64,000 nt of DNA from Lachnospiraceae bacterium. GTDB taxonomy: Bacteria; Bacillota; Clostridia; Lachnospirales; Lachnospiraceae. Shown piece by piece: positions 1 to 9,069 of the stretch (position 1 is its first letter; each line of letters starts with the position of its first letter). The notes below the pieces were generated by a model. It was not told where the DNA came from. It saw only the letters and a list, made by a program, of their open reading frames with translations, and ran no database searches. The position numbers were made by a program, and so were the translations under genes. The stretch is taken from NCBI GenBank assembly GCA_022791975.1, contig JAAWAC010000059.1, positions 1 through 64,000 on the forward strand, given 5' to 3'.

Positions 1-177
1 ATTTACGAGCGCGAGAGCGGTCGAAAAGCCTTCTAGGGTAGGGGCGGTGGAGGGGATGAAGCGGGACTTAAAAAACAGCGGAATCCCAGAGACAGCCCAG
101 AAGGATTTACGAGCGCGAGAGCGGTCGAAAAGCCTTCTAGAGTAGGGGCGGTGGAGGGGATGAAGCGGGACTTAAAA
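1..177. repeat. Two copies of a 73-bp direct repeat at the left edge
   Basis: Bases 1-73 and 105-177 are the same apart from one base (G at 37 versus A at 141), separated by a 31-bp unique spacer, so the period is 104 bp. The array may extend left of the window. It ends just before the ribosome-binding site of the next gene. One frame is open from 2 to 145 but has no convincing start, so a coding role is not supported. It could be the 3' end of an upstream gene duplicated in tandem, or a small intergenic repeat family. Confidence 0.9.
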
Positions 178-190
178 TAGGAGTTATGGT

Positions 191-637
191 ATGAGCAAGA
201 TTGATGAAATCAGGGCAGAGATGGTTGCTGCCATGAAAAATAAGGACAAGGATCGGAAAGAGACGCTTTCCATGCTGCTGGCGGCTTTAAAGAACAAGGC
301 GATAGATAAGCGGGCGGATCTGACGGAGGCTGAGGAATTTGAGGTTATCAAAAAGGAGATGAAGCAGACCAAGGAGACCATGGATCTGGCTCCTGTGGAT
401 CGCACAGACATTCGGGAACAGTGCCAGGCCAGATTGGCGGTACTGGCAGAGTTTGCGCCCAAGGAGATGAGCCCGGAGGAAATCCGCGGGGTAATCACAG
501 AGGTGCTGAAAAATCTTGGGTTGGAACAGCCTACAGGGAAAGATAAGGGCAGAATTATGAAGGAGCTAATGCCGAAGGTCAAGGGCCAGGCAGATGGCGC
601 CCTGGTAAATAAAATCGTAGGAGAAATGCTGGCATGA
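191..637 (+). CDS. yqeY: GatB/YqeY domain protein
   Basis: A 148-residue protein matching the YqeY family in length and pattern: it begins MSKIDEIRAEMVAAMKNKDK, has the central QTKETMDLA stretch and the C-terminal LMPKVKGQADGALVNKIV segment. The family resembles the tRNA-binding tail domain of GatB and is thought to act on charged tRNA, but its exact role is unclear. GGAGTT lies just before the ATG. Its stop overlaps the next start by four bases (ATGA), so the lipoprotein downstream is probably translationally coupled. In Firmicutes this gene often follows rpsU, which would lie outside the window. Confidence 0.9.
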   Translation: MSKIDEIRAEMVAAMKNKDKDRKETLSMLLAALKNKAIDKRADLTEAEEFEVIKKEMKQTKETMDLAPVDRTDIREQCQARLAVLAEFAPKEMSPEEIRGVITEVLKNLGLEQPTGKDKGRIMKELMPKVKGQADGALVNKIVGEMLA

Positions 638-1374
638 AAAAGATCTACCTCCCGCTTTGCCTGGTAATAGGCTTGTTGGCACTTGCCCCAGGCTGCGGGA
701 AAAAAGAGGAAGCCGTAGTGTTCGTGGAGGAGGCTACGGAGGAAGATACCGTGCTTCCCCAGGATGAGCCTGTGGAGGGAGAAGGCAAGGGGCTGGAGGA
801 GCCAGGACTTCCAAAAGAAGCATCCCAACCAGGCACTGTGTTAGGGGAAGAGGAAATGCTTCTGTATCTGGACGGACAAGAGCAGACTCTGCTTATGCGT
901 CGGGTGCAGGGAAGCTTTGGATATTCCCTGGCTTTTGAGGGGAGTAAATATGCCCTTGTGGCCGGAGAGATGGAGGACATGGTAGTATCAACCCAAGGAG
1001 ACCCGGCTGAAGCACAGGAAGGCGTAGGGGAGCAGGAAAGAGGGGCAGTGGCTGATGGCCAGGTTTATATGACCATATCAGAGAACCTGGACTATGCCCT
1101 GGAGGAGTTGGCTGACGAGTTGGTGTTAACCTGCGATGTGGAATGTCTGGTGGAGGAGCTCACCATTGGGGAAGAAGAATATCCAGCCATCTGGATCTCC
1201 TACACCAGGGAGGAAGATGGACAATTCGTCCAGGTAGATACATATTTGGTGGGCTTTGAGACCCATGTATTCCAAATCGAGATAGAATGTCCGGAGCAGG
1301 AGTTGGGAACCCGGGGAGATGTACAGCAGATCATCCTGTCAACGTTACGGTTTGATTCCATTGCGGAGGGATAA
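634..1374 (+). CDS. Putative lipoprotein, unknown function
   Basis: A 246-residue protein. It starts with a lipoprotein signal: Lys-Lys, a hydrophobic stretch and the lipobox LAPGC, with Cys21 as the likely lipidated residue. An acidic, Glu/Pro-rich linker follows (about residues 25-70), then a mixed globular part to the end. I recognise no enzyme motif. It overlaps yqeY by four bases. Its last 175 bases also lie opposite the end of the converging lipoprotein gene. The signal peptide places it on the outer face of the membrane. A sensing or binding role would be a guess. Confidence 0.75.
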   Translation: MKKIYLPLCLVIGLLALAPGCGKKEEAVVFVEEATEEDTVLPQDEPVEGEGKGLEEPGLPKEASQPGTVLGEEEMLLYLDGQEQTLLMRRVQGSFGYSLAFEGSKYALVAGEMEDMVVSTQGDPAEAQEGVGEQERGAVADGQVYMTISENLDYALEELADELVLTCDVECLVEELTIGEEEYPAIWISYTREEDGQFVQVDTYLVGFETHVFQIEIECPEQELGTRGDVQQIILSTLRFDSIAEG

Positions 1375-2267
1375 ATAGGGCCAAAAAAGTTTTCGTGGAG
1401 AGCTATTTCAAATTCGGTTCCCGGGCCCTTGGAAAAATATTCCCCGTTTAAAACTGCAAGAGAAAAGCTGTCCACGTATCCCTTTTCGTCCATCATGGTG
1501 ATATGGGCGGTGGCGTTCAGGGACTGGTGGGTGAAGAGAAGCATTTCATCTATCATTTCCCCAAGTCTGGCCTCTGTTTCCTGGCGCTGCTTTTCTCGTG
1601 CCTCTGGGTCCTGGCTTTCATACGTGACATAGAGATACATATTTAAAATGTAGGGAAATTGGCAAAAGACCTGGTCCATCTGAAGCTGGGGAAAATAGAT
1701 ATGATCTGTAAGGGAGTAGTGAAGCCTTTCCTGAAACATAACAGAGGTTTCCGGAAGTTTAGGCGAGGAAAAAAGCCGGTAGGACTTAAAATAAAAGGCG
1801 CTGTTCTCTTTTTGACACCCAGATATGCAGGATATGGTCTTATCCCAGAAATTTTCTCTGTAATACTGCTCAACCAAGTTAGAAAAGTAGCTTTCTATGG
1901 AATTCTCCATATGCTCCTGGCTTTTCATTCTTCCGTTGCGGTTAGTGAAAACAAACTTTAACTCCTGCCCAGTAGCATTCGTATAAAAAAGCTCCCATTC
2001 TGTATAATGGGTGACAATCTGTTCATTTTCAAATTCATGAAAAAAATGCTCTTCTCTGTCCACGCCCTCAGAAATCACAAAATTTTCCCCAAAGCAGTTC
2101 TGGAGTGTCTGTTCACAGAGCTTTGGTGTATTATCCTGATATCTGACTTCCCCATGGCTGGGATTGCCGGAAAAATCCGGAAGCGTGCCCAAGACACAGC
2201 CCATAAGCAAGGCGCTGATTGTAAGGAAAAGAAGAAAGAGTTTTATAAATTTTTCTGTTTTTTTCAT
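1200..2267 (-). CDS. Putative lipoprotein with a read-through C-terminus
   Basis: A 355-residue protein starting at the ATG of MKKTEKF, with GGAG 12 bases upstream. A TTG six codons earlier is possible but less likely. The lipobox is LLMGC (Cys24). No known domain was recognised. The gene has no stop before it meets the converging lipoprotein gene, so about 58 residues at its C-terminus are read from the antisense strand of that gene (1200-1374). That tail (many Ser, Asn and Cys) looks like antisense coding rather than an evolved sequence. The natural end was probably near residue 297. Base composition is AT-richer than most of the window (24 of 60 bases GC at 1801-1860). Confidence 0.7.
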   Translation of the reverse strand: MKKTEKFIKLFLLFLTISALLMGCVLGTLPDFSGNPSHGEVRYQDNTPKLCEQTLQNCFGENFVISEGVDREEHFFHEFENEQIVTHYTEWELFYTNATGQELKFVFTNRNGRMKSQEHMENSIESYFSNLVEQYYRENFWDKTISCISGCQKENSAFYFKSYRLFSSPKLPETSVMFQERLHYSLTDHIYFPQLQMDQVFCQFPYILNMYLYVTYESQDPEAREKQRQETEARLGEMIDEMLLFTHQSLNATAHITMMDEKGYVDSFSLAVLNGEYFSKGPGTEFEIALHENFFGPIYPSAMESNRNVDRMICCTSPRVPNSCSGHSISIWNTWVSKPTKYVSTWTNCPSSSLV

Positions 2268-2517
2268 CTGTTTAATATGCTCCAATTATTTATTAAATAA
2301 GAATAAATCAATCCATTTCTTTCCCTATTTTAATTATACTACAGGCGACGGCCCTGTTCAAGCTCCTCGAGTATTTGAATGTTTACTCTGGTAAAAGTGG
2401 AATACTACTCTCCGTGGATGAAAACTCTGGGAAAAGGCATAAAAAGTAAATTTACCGGAAAGCTATAGGGAAATGTTTGGTTGGCGTAAAAAATTTCATA
2501 TTTCATGGAAAAAGTGC

Positions 2518-2546
2518 TTGCAATATACCCCCATAGGGTATATAAT
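2518..2546 (+). promoter_or_regulatory. Promoter of copA
   Basis: TTGCAA (2518-2523) and a perfect TATAAT (2541-2546) are separated by 17 bases, a standard housekeeping-sigma layout. The spacer is almost wholly occupied by the CsoR-type palindrome, so a bound repressor would block RNA polymerase. Confidence 0.85.
2524..2542. promoter_or_regulatory. CsoR-type copper operator
   Basis: TATACCC-(5 bases)-GGGTATA is a perfect inverted repeat with 7-bp arms. Runs of C and G flanked by TA match the known form of CsoR operators, where Cu(I) binding releases the repressor. It sits between the -35 and -10 boxes of the copper ATPase gene. No csoR gene is in the window, so the repressor must be encoded elsewhere. 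Confidence 0.8.
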
Positions 2547-2593
2547 ACAGATAGTTAAGAAAAAGAACCCCCATAAAGGAGGCATGAGAATTT

Positions 2594-5185
2594 ATGGAGC
2601 AATATACCGTGAAAGGAATGAGCTGTGCTGCCTGTAGCGCTCGGGTGGAAAAGGCGGTGGCCAAGGTTCCGGGCGTGACGGCCTGCTCAGTTAGTCTTTT
2701 AACCAATTCCATGGGAGTGGAGGGCACAGCTGCTTCCCAGGAGATTATTCAGGCAGTGGAAAATGCTGGCTATGGAGCAGCAAAAAAGGGAGCCGAAAAG
2801 ACCGAGGGACAAGGGAGAAGTGCAGTTTTGCCTGGAGAGGAGCTGCTAACGGATCGGGAAACCCCTGTTTTAAAAAAGCGGCTGCTGGCATCGGTGGGCT
2901 TTCTGGTGGTGCTCATGTATTTTTCCATGGGACATATGATGTGGGATTGGCCTGTACCGGCATTCTTTGCGGGAAATCATGTGGCTGTAGGCTTATTGCA
3001 GCTATTACTCACCGGGATTGTTATGGTCATTAACCAGAAATTTTTTATAAGTGGTCTAAGGGGCCTGCTACATCGGGCACCCAACATGGACACGCTGGTA
3101 GCTCTGGGGGCGGGAGCCTCCTTTCTCTACAGCACCTATGCATTGTTTGCCATGACAGATGCCCAGATTCAAGGAAATATGGCTGGGGTTATGGAGTATA
3201 TGCACGAGTTTTATTTTGAATCGGCGGCTATGATCCTAACGCTGATTACTGTGGGAAAAATGCTGGAGGCTCGCTCCAAGGGAAAGACCACAGATGCCCT
3301 GAAGGGATTGATGAAGCTGGCGCCTAAGACAGCCACGGTGCTCCGGGACGGGGTGGAGACGCAGGTTTCCATTGATCAGGTGCAAAAAGGTGACTTGTTT
3401 GTGGTAAGGCCTGGGGAGAATATTCCTGTGGATGGCGTAGTTCTGGAGGGAAGCAGCGCAGTTAATGAGGCAGCCCTTACAGGAGAGAGCATTCCCGTGG
3501 ATAAGGAGGCGGGAGACGGGGTGTCTGCGGCCACAGTAAACCAGTCTGGATTCTTAAAATGCCAGGCCACCCGGGTGGGGGAGGATACCACGCTCTCCCA
3601 GATTATTCAGATGGTCAGTGACGCGGCGGCCACCAAAGCCCCCATTGCCAAGGTGGCAGATCGGGTATCCGGTGTGTTTGTACCAGTGGTCATTGTAGTG
3701 GCGGCTGTAACGATACTGGTCTGGTTGCTGGCCGGGCAGACCTTTGGCTTTGCCCTGGCCAGGGGCATTTCTGTGCTGGTTATCAGCTGTCCCTGTGCTC
3801 TGGGACTGGCCACACCGGTGGCCATTATGGTGGGCAATGGCATGGGAGCCAAGCATGGCATAATGTTTAAGACGGCAGTATCCCTGGAGGAAACGGGGAA
3901 AATGCAGATTGTGGCTCTGGATAAAACTGGCACCATCACCAGTGGAGAGCCCCGAGTGACAGACCTGCTGCCAGCAAAGGGCGTTACAGAGCAGGAGCTT
4001 TTGGAGCTGGCCTGTGCTCTGGAGAAGAAAAGTGAGCATCCCCTGGCTCGGGCAGTTCTGGCAGAAGCTGAGAACCAAGGACTTTTGGGCAGAGAGGTGG
4101 AAGAATTTCGTGCCATGCCAGGCAATGGATTGACAGGGACTCTGGAGGGGGTTCGGCTTTGTGGGGGGAATTTTAGCTTTATCAGTAGCCATGCCCGGAT
4201 TTCCGGAAATCTCCAGCACCAGGCGGAGAGATTGGCAGAGGAGGGAAAGACCCCTTTGTTTTTCAGCCGGGATGAGGAGATTTTGGGGGTTATCGCTGTG
4301 GCGGACGTGATAAAGGAGGACAGTCCCAGAGCTGTACAGGAGCTGCAAAACATGGGAATCCATGTAGTTATGCTAACGGGGGACAATGTGCGGACAGCTA
4401 GGGCCATAGGTAGGCAGGCCGGAGTGGATGAGGTGATTGCAGGAGTTCTTCCGGAGGGAAAGGAAAGCGTTATCCGGGGACTCAAGGAAAAGGGAAAGGT
4501 AGCCATGGTGGGGGACGGCATCAATGATGCGCCGGCCTTAACCCGGGCGGACATGGGGATTGCCATCGGAGCAGGGACAGATATTGCCATTGACGCGGCA
4601 GATGTGGTGTTGATGAAGAGCCGATTAAGTGATGTGCCAGCGGCTATTCGCCTGAGCCGGGCGACCCTTCGAAATATTCATGAAAATCTTTTCTGGGCAT
4701 TTTTTTATAATGTAGTGGGGATTCCCCTGGCGGCTGGTTTGTGGTATCCTATTTTTGGATGGAAATTAAATCCCATGTTTGGGGCAGCGGCCATGAGCCT
4801 TTCCAGCTTCTGTGTGGTGACCAACGCCCTACGGCTGAATTTGTTCCGGCTATATGATGCCAGGAAGGATAAAAAAATCAAGAATCATGTGTCAAAGGCT
4901 CCGTCCGATGCTGTTTTGGGACAGGAGGCAGAGGATGTGGGCTCAGGCACGAAAATAGAAAAGGAGGAATCTAACATGACAAAAACTATGAATATTGAAG
5001 GAATGATGTGTGGGCACTGTGAGGCTAGAGTGAAGAAATGCCTGGAGGCTTTGCCGGAGGTGACGGAGGCAGTCGTAAGCCATGAGTCTGGGACAGCGGT
5101 GGTTACTCTGACAGCAGCGGTGGACGACCAGGTGTTGAAAAAAACCGTGGAGGACCAGGATTACAAGGTGACAGGAATTCAGTAG
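2594..5185 (+). CDS. copA: Cu(I)-exporting P-type ATPase with HMA domains at both ends
   Basis: An 863-residue copper efflux pump of the inner membrane. In order: an N-terminal heavy-metal-binding domain with GMSCAAC (Cys11, Cys14), membrane helices, the actuator loop TGES, the CPC metal site in the helix [11 protein letters not shown] (about residues 399-401), the phosphorylation site DKTGT (Asp about 443), SEHPLARA, and the hinge [10 protein letters not shown]. The final helices carry FFYN and AMSLSS, typical of Cu(I) pumps. Unusually, a second metal-binding domain (GMMCGHC) follows at about residues 795-863, joined by a polar linker. AGGAGG precedes the ATG. Expression should be copper-induced through the operator in its promoter. 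Confidence 0.95.
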   Translation: MEQYTVKGMSCAACSARVEKAVAKVPGVTACSVSLLTNSMGVEGTAASQEIIQAVENAGYGAAKKGAEKTEGQGRSAVLPGEELLTDRETPVLKKRLLASVGFLVVLMYFSMGHMMWDWPVPAFFAGNHVAVGLLQLLLTGIVMVINQKFFISGLRGLLHRAPNMDTLVALGAGASFLYSTYALFAMTDAQIQGNMAGVMEYMHEFYFESAAMILTLITVGKMLEARSKGKTTDALKGLMKLAPKTATVLRDGVETQVSIDQVQKGDLFVVRPGENIPVDGVVLEGSSAVNEAALTGESIPVDKEAGDGVSAATVNQSGFLKCQATRVGEDTTLSQIIQMVSDAAATKAPIAKVADRVSGVFVPVVIVVAAVTILVWLLAGQTFGFALARGISVLVISCPCALGLATPVAIMVGNGMGAKHGIMFKTAVSLEETGKMQIVALDKTGTITSGEPRVTDLLPAKGVTEQELLELACALEKKSEHPLARAVLAEAENQGLLGREVEEFRAMPGNGLTGTLEGVRLCGGNFSFISSHARISGNLQHQAERLAEEGKTPLFFSRDEEILGVIAVADVIKEDSPRAVQELQNMGIHVVMLTGDNVRTARAIGRQAGVDEVIAGVLPEGKESVIRGLKEKGKVAMVGDGINDAPALTRADMGIAIGAGTDIAIDAADVVLMKSRLSDVPAAIRLSRATLRNIHENLFWAFFYNVVGIPLAAGLWYPIFGWKLNPMFGAAAMSLSSFCVVTNALRLNLFRLYDARKDKKIKNHVSKAPSDAVLGQEAEDVGSGTKIEKEESNMTKTMNIEGMMCGHCEARVKKCLEALPEVTEAVVSHESGTAVVTLTAAVDDQVLKKTVEDQDYKVTGIQ
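4976..5185 (+). CDS. Possible internal start giving a free CopZ-like copper chaperone
   Basis: Within copA and in the same frame, AAGGAGG (4961-4967) stands 8 bases before an ATG at 4976. This is as good a ribosome-binding site as any in the window. Translation from here would give 69 residues consisting of one complete HMA domain with the CxxC pair at residues 12 and 15, the size of a CopZ chaperone. Either copZ was once separate and became fused to copA, or both products are still made. E. coli is known to make both CopA and a short metal chaperone from one gene, though by frameshifting. Seen: the site and domain. Inferred: that it is used. Confidence 0.5.
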   Translation: MTKTMNIEGMMCGHCEARVKKCLEALPEVTEAVVSHESGTAVVTLTAAVDDQVLKKTVEDQDYKVTGIQ

Positions 5186-5242
5186 AAGAGTATCATAGGG
5201 ACCGGAAGGCAGAGCGAAAAGGCCGAAGGGGTAAGAGGTTAA

Positions 5243-5292
5243 GGCCGGAAAGGGGCTGCGGGAATCAGAGGCAGCTTTTTCCGGTCTTTTTT
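5243..5292 (+). terminator. Terminator after copA
   Basis: An imperfect hairpin (left arm GGCCGGAAAGGGGCTGC, right arm GCAGCTTTTTCCGGTC, with some G-T pairs) is followed by six T. It lies between copA and the rimO promoter. Confidence 0.7.
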
Positions 5293-5337
5293 CAGTGGTT
5301 TTACCTGTGGATTTCCTTCTGCAGAATTTTTGCATTG

Positions 5338-5366
5338 TTTACAACAGATTTTTAGTATGGTAAAAT
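5338..5366 (+). promoter_or_regulatory. Promoter of the rimO operon
   Basis: TTTACA (5338-5343) and TAAAAT (5361-5366) with a 17-base spacer, about 55 bases before rimO and just after the copA terminator. Confidence 0.65.
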
Positions 5367-5421
5367 ATAACTCGAACATGAAGAGAGTTTTATCAGCAGA
5401 AAAGGAACATAGGGGGTTCCC

Positions 5422-6768
5422 ATGAATGTATTGTTTATTTCCCTGGGATGTGATAAGAATTTGGTGGATTCGGAAAACATGCTGGGGCTTTTGACGGAAG
5501 CAGGCTATCGGTTGGTGGATGATGAGACCCAGGCGGATGTGATCGTGATCAATACCTGTTGTTTTATCAACGATGCCAAGGAGGAGAGTATTCAAACCAT
5601 ACTGGAGATGTCCTGGCATCGCAGGGAGGGGTGCTGTCGTGCCCTGCTTGTTACAGGCTGCCTGGCCCAGCGGTACCGGCAGGAGATACTGGAAGAGATT
5701 GAGGAGGTGGATGCCGTATTGGGGACAACCTCCTTTCAACGGCTTACAGAGACGATTGACCAGGTGCTGGCAGGAGAAAAGCCAGGGGTGCAGGTGGACA
5801 GCCTGGAGCTCCTTCCTAGAGTGCAAGCCAAGCGTCTACTGACCACCGGCGGGCACTATGCCCATTTGAAGATTGCGGAGGGCTGCGACAAGCATTGTAC
5901 CTACTGTATTATTCCAAAGATACGGGGAAGCTACCGCAGTGTGCCCATGGAGGAGCTTTTGAGGGAGGCCCAGGAGCTGGCTGAGGGAGGCGTAAGAGAG
6001 CTAATTTTGGTGGCTCAGGAGACCACCCTGTATGGTGTGGATCTATACGGCCGAAAAATGCTGCCTCAGCTGTTGCGCAAACTTTGCCAGATTCAGGGAC
6101 TTTGGTGGATTCGCCTTCAGTACTGTTATCCGGAGGAGATTACGGAGGAATTGATTCAGACCATTGGGGAGGAGCCTAAGCTTTGCCATTATCTGGACAT
6201 GCCGATTCAGCATGCCAGTGACAGGATTTTAAAGCGTATGGGTCGGAAAACCACCCGGGCGCAGATAGAGGAAAAGATAGCTTTGCTGCGTCGAATGATT
6301 CCGGATATCTGTCTGCGCACCACACTGATTACCGGGTTTCCCGGGGAAACCCAGGAGGAACACCAGGAGCTTTTGGAGTTCGTGGACACCCAGGAGTTTG
6401 ACAGACTGGGCGTGTTTGCCTACTCTCCGGAGGAGGATACCCCGGCAGCTACTATGCCGGATCAGATTCCTGAGGAATTAAAGGAGGAGAGGCGGCAGGA
6501 GATTATGGAGCTTCAGCAGGAGATCTCCCTTGACCGGGCGGAGAAGCTTATAGGCAAGGAGCTACTGGTGATGATAGAAGGGCAGGTGGCTGGAGAAAAT
6601 GCCTATGTAGCTCGGACTTACCGGGATGCTCCGGATGTGGATGGGTATCTGTTTCTCAATACGGACCAGGTGCTGGTATCTGGTGATTTTGCCAGAGTGC
6701 GGGTTACAGGTGCTCTGGAATATGATTTGATAGGAGAGCTGAATGATGAGTATGAATCTGCCAAATAG
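5422..6768 (+). CDS. rimO: Ribosomal protein S12 methylthiotransferase
   Basis: A 448-residue radical-SAM enzyme that adds a methylthio group to the conserved aspartate of ribosomal protein S12. The N-terminal UPF0004 domain begins MNVLFISLGCDKNLVDSE, the RimO form of this motif, and carries further cluster cysteines (NTCC, TGC). The radical-SAM cluster is CDKHCTYC (C-x3-C-x2-C). A TRAM domain ends the protein. It overlaps the next gene by about 23 bases, so rimO and pgsA are co-transcribed. The SLGCDKN form separates it from the tRNA enzyme MiaB. Confidence 0.95.
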   Translation: MNVLFISLGCDKNLVDSENMLGLLTEAGYRLVDDETQADVIVINTCCFINDAKEESIQTILEMSWHRREGCCRALLVTGCLAQRYRQEILEEIEEVDAVLGTTSFQRLTETIDQVLAGEKPGVQVDSLELLPRVQAKRLLTTGGHYAHLKIAEGCDKHCTYCIIPKIRGSYRSVPMEELLREAQELAEGGVRELILVAQETTLYGVDLYGRKMLPQLLRKLCQIQGLWWIRLQYCYPEEITEELIQTIGEEPKLCHYLDMPIQHASDRILKRMGRKTTRAQIEEKIALLRRMIPDICLRTTLITGFPGETQEEHQELLEFVDTQEFDRLGVFAYSPEEDTPAATMPDQIPEELKEERRQEIMELQQEISLDRAEKLIGKELLVMIEGQVAGENAYVARTYRDAPDVDGYLFLNTDQVLVSGDFARVRVTGALEYDLIGELNDEYESAK

Positions 6769-7294
6769 GCTGACGGTTTTGCGGGTGTGTATGATTCCCT
6801 TTTTTGTGATATTTTTATTGACAGACTGGGGTGGGGAGGCAGGAAATTATATTGCTCTGGCTATCTTTATCATTGCCAGTGTGACAGACTTGCTGGACGG
6901 GTTTATTGCCCGGAAATACCATCTGGTTACAAATTTTGGGAAATTTATGGACCCTCTGGCGGACAAGCTTCTGGTATGTGCAGCCATGATCTGTCTGGTG
7001 GAGAATGGGAAGCTGGCAGCCTGGGTTGTGATTGTGATTATGAGCAGGGAATTTGTCATCAGTGGATTTCGCCTGGTTGCCTCGGATAATGGGATTGTGA
7101 TTGCGGCAAGCTATTGGGGGAAGTTTAAAACCGTTTTTCAGATGGTGATGATTTGTCTTCTCATTGCGGATCTGGGTGGGATGTTTAAGATTCTGGAGCA
7201 GGTATCTATTTGGATTGCTCTGGCACTCACCGTTATCTCTATGGTGGATTATCTGCTGAAAAACAAGAAGGTGTGGAAGGAAGGGAGTAAATAG
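6746..7294 (+). CDS. pgsA: CDP-diacylglycerol--glycerol-3-phosphate 3-phosphatidyltransferase
   Basis: A membrane enzyme of about 182 residues making phosphatidylglycerol-phosphate, the committed step to phosphatidylglycerol. It starts with NLPNRLTVLR and contains the CDP-alcohol phosphotransferase signature (D-x2-DG-x2-AR...G-x3-D-x3-D), seen as TDLLDGFIARKY then FGKFMDPLADK. Four to five hydrophobic segments follow. Three nearby ATGs are possible (6743, 6746, 6752). I chose 6746 because AGGAGA ends 8 bases before it. The start lies inside the end of rimO, and cinA begins two bases after the stop. Confidence 0.92.
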   Translation: MSMNLPNRLTVLRVCMIPFFVIFLLTDWGGEAGNYIALAIFIIASVTDLLDGFIARKYHLVTNFGKFMDPLADKLLVCAAMICLVENGKLAAWVVIVIMSREFVISGFRLVASDNGIVIAASYWGKFKTVFQMVMICLLIADLGGMFKILEQVSIWIALALTVISMVDYLLKNKKVWKEGSK

Positions 7295-7295
7295 A

Positions 7296-8552
7296 ATGAC
7301 GGTAGAATTGATATCCGTGGGAACCGAGATTTTACTGGGGAATATTGTAAATACCAATGCAGCTTTTTTGTCGGAAAAATGTGCCCAGCTGGGACTGTCT
7401 CTCTACTATCAGACAGTGGTGGGAGACAATCCGGAGCGGCTGAAAGGGGCTTTGGAGCAGGCTTTGGAGCGGTCGGATGTGGTGATTTTAGGAGGTGGCT
7501 TAGGGCCCACCCAGGACGATCTGACCAAGGAGGTGGCAGCCCAGGTTTTTGGCCGGGTGTTAAAAGAGGATGCCCATACCAGACAGCGGATCGAGGGATT
7601 TTTCAAGCTTTGGGGGGTAAAGCCGGAGGAGATTACAGAGAACAACTGGAAGCAAGCTTTGGTACCGGAGGGCGCCATAGTGGTGGACAATGACAATGGC
7701 ACAGCTCCAGGATTGATTCTGGAGGGAAACCAGCGGATTGCCATTTTACTGCCAGGACCGCCCAATGAGTTGATTCCCATGTTTAACCAGAAGATTTTCC
7801 CCTATCTACACAAGAAACAGCCAGAGACCATTGTATCGGAGATGATTAAAATCTGTGGTCTTGGGGAGAGCAAGGTGGAGAGTATGATATCCGACTTGAT
7901 AGAGGCACAGACCAATCCTACTGTGGCTACCTATGCCAAGACAGGGGAGGTCCATCTGCGGGTGACGGCCAAGGCCGGGGATGAGGCGGAGGCACGAAAG
8001 CTTATGAAGCCTTTGATTCGGGAATTAAAAGTGCGCTTTGGAAATAAAATCTATACGACGGAGGAGCAGATAACCCTGGAGGAAGCAGTGATTGCTCTGA
8101 TGAAAGAGGGAGGGATGAGCCTCACTACGGTGGAATCCTGTACCGGAGGCCTGTTTACCGGTCGATTGGTGAATGTACAGGGAGCTTCGGAGGTGATCAA
8201 GCAGGGGTTTATCACCTATTCCAACAAGTCCAAGCGCAAGCTGGTGGGAGTGAAAAAGCTGACCTTAAAGCAGTTCGGGGCAGTCAGCCAGAAGACAGCC
8301 AAGGAGATGGCTCGAGGCGCGATGCTGGTCACAGGCAGCGATGTGGCTGTGGCCATTACCGGACTTGCCGGGCCTGACGGAGGCACAGAGGAAAAGCCTG
8401 TGGGACTGGTGTATATTGCAGTGGCCATTCAGGATGATGTGAAGGTACAGGAGTATCACTTTACAGGAAATCGGGCGAAGATCCGGGAGAGTGCAGTGGT
8501 GGCGGGATTGACACAGCTGCGGATGGGGATCTTGGAACATATTACGCTGTAG
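7296..8552 (+). CDS. cinA: CinA-family protein (MoaB-like domain plus NMN amidohydrolase domain)
   Basis: A 418-residue two-domain protein. The N-terminal half (MTVELISVGTEILLGNIVNT..., GGLGPTQDDLTK) is the molybdopterin-binding-like domain, linked in the family to ADP-ribose pyrophosphatase activity. The C-terminal half (TTVESCTGGLFTGRL...GLAGPDGGTEEKPVG) is the PncC domain, which deamidates nicotinamide mononucleotide in pyridine nucleotide recycling. Length is normal. The pgsA-cinA order is common in Firmicutes, and GGGAG precedes the ATG. Confidence 0.93.
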   Translation: MTVELISVGTEILLGNIVNTNAAFLSEKCAQLGLSLYYQTVVGDNPERLKGALEQALERSDVVILGGGLGPTQDDLTKEVAAQVFGRVLKEDAHTRQRIEGFFKLWGVKPEEITENNWKQALVPEGAIVVDNDNGTAPGLILEGNQRIAILLPGPPNELIPMFNQKIFPYLHKKQPETIVSEMIKICGLGESKVESMISDLIEAQTNPTVATYAKTGEVHLRVTAKAGDEAEARKLMKPLIRELKVRFGNKIYTTEEQITLEEAVIALMKEGGMSLTTVESCTGGLFTGRLVNVQGASEVIKQGFITYSNKSKRKLVGVKKLTLKQFGAVSQKTAKEMARGAMLVTGSDVAVAITGLAGPDGGTEEKPVGLVYIAVAIQDDVKVQEYHFTGNRAKIRESAVVAGLTQLRMGILEHITL

Positions 8553-8582
8553 GGTGTGGAAGAGATTGGAATTGGAAAAAAT

Positions 8583-9017
8583 ATGGAAATTATTCGGATC
8601 AAGTATTTTACAGACAAGATAGAGAAGTTGGCCTATATTGACGGGAAGTCAGATTGGGTGGATTTGCGGGCGGCCAAGGAGGTTGTGCTAAAGGCGGGGG
8701 AGTATGGGTTGATTCCCCTGGGGGTGGCTTTGGAGCTGCCAGAAGGGTATGAGGCGCATGTGGTGCCAAGAAGCAGTACCTTTAAAAATTTTGGAATTAT
8801 TCAGGTGAATAGTATGGGGATCATTGATGAGAGCTATTGTGGGGACAATGACCAGTGGCATATGCCGGCACTGGCTCTTCGGGACACGGTGATCCATGTG
8901 AATGACAGGATTTGTCAGTTTCGGATTATGAAGCATCAGCCCAAGCTTGTTTTTCAGGAGACAGAGGAACTGGGACACGCAGATCGGGGCGGTTTTGGGA
9001 GTACTGGGAGAGCGTAG
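8583..9017 (+). CDS. dut: dUTP diphosphatase
   Basis: A trimeric-type dUTPase of 144 residues that removes dUTP and supplies dUMP. The five family motifs are recognisable: [20 protein letters not shown] (motifs 1-2), [14 protein letters not shown] (motif 3), the RICQFRI region (motif 4) and RGGFGSTG (motif 5, the P-loop-like tail). I chose the ATG of [13 protein letters not shown] nine codons upstream (8556) directly after cinA is possible but has no ribosome-binding site. Confidence 0.9.
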   Translation: MEIIRIKYFTDKIEKLAYIDGKSDWVDLRAAKEVVLKAGEYGLIPLGVALELPEGYEAHVVPRSSTFKNFGIIQVNSMGIIDESYCGDNDQWHMPALALRDTVIHVNDRICQFRIMKHQPKLVFQETEELGHADRGGFGSTGRA

Positions 9018-9069
9018 GCAGATCTTGGCAGGGTGAAAGAGACAGACAGGAAGCAGGGGGACAAAGAGG

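Larger units (their letters stand above)
2286..2593. other. 308-bp intergenic region upstream of copA
   Basis: This gap separates the minus-strand lipoprotein gene from copA. The right end holds the copA promoter, operator and ribosome-binding site (AGGAGG near 2577-2582). The left part must hold the lipoprotein promoter but shows no clear consensus. The middle is AT-rich with only very short open frames, and I see no gene in it. Confidence 0.7.

Noticed and set aside
1-145. Coding frame across the left-edge repeat
   Set aside because: It is open from base 2 to 145 but has no supported start, the frame differs between the two repeat copies, and the peptide is unrecognisable.
184-828. Long minus-strand open frame opposite yqeY and the first lipoprotein
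   Set aside because: It mirrors two well-supported genes, has no ribosome-binding site and no protein features of its own.
3607-4590. Long minus-strand frame opposite copA
   Set aside because: Antisense shadow of a gene with all P-type ATPase motifs.
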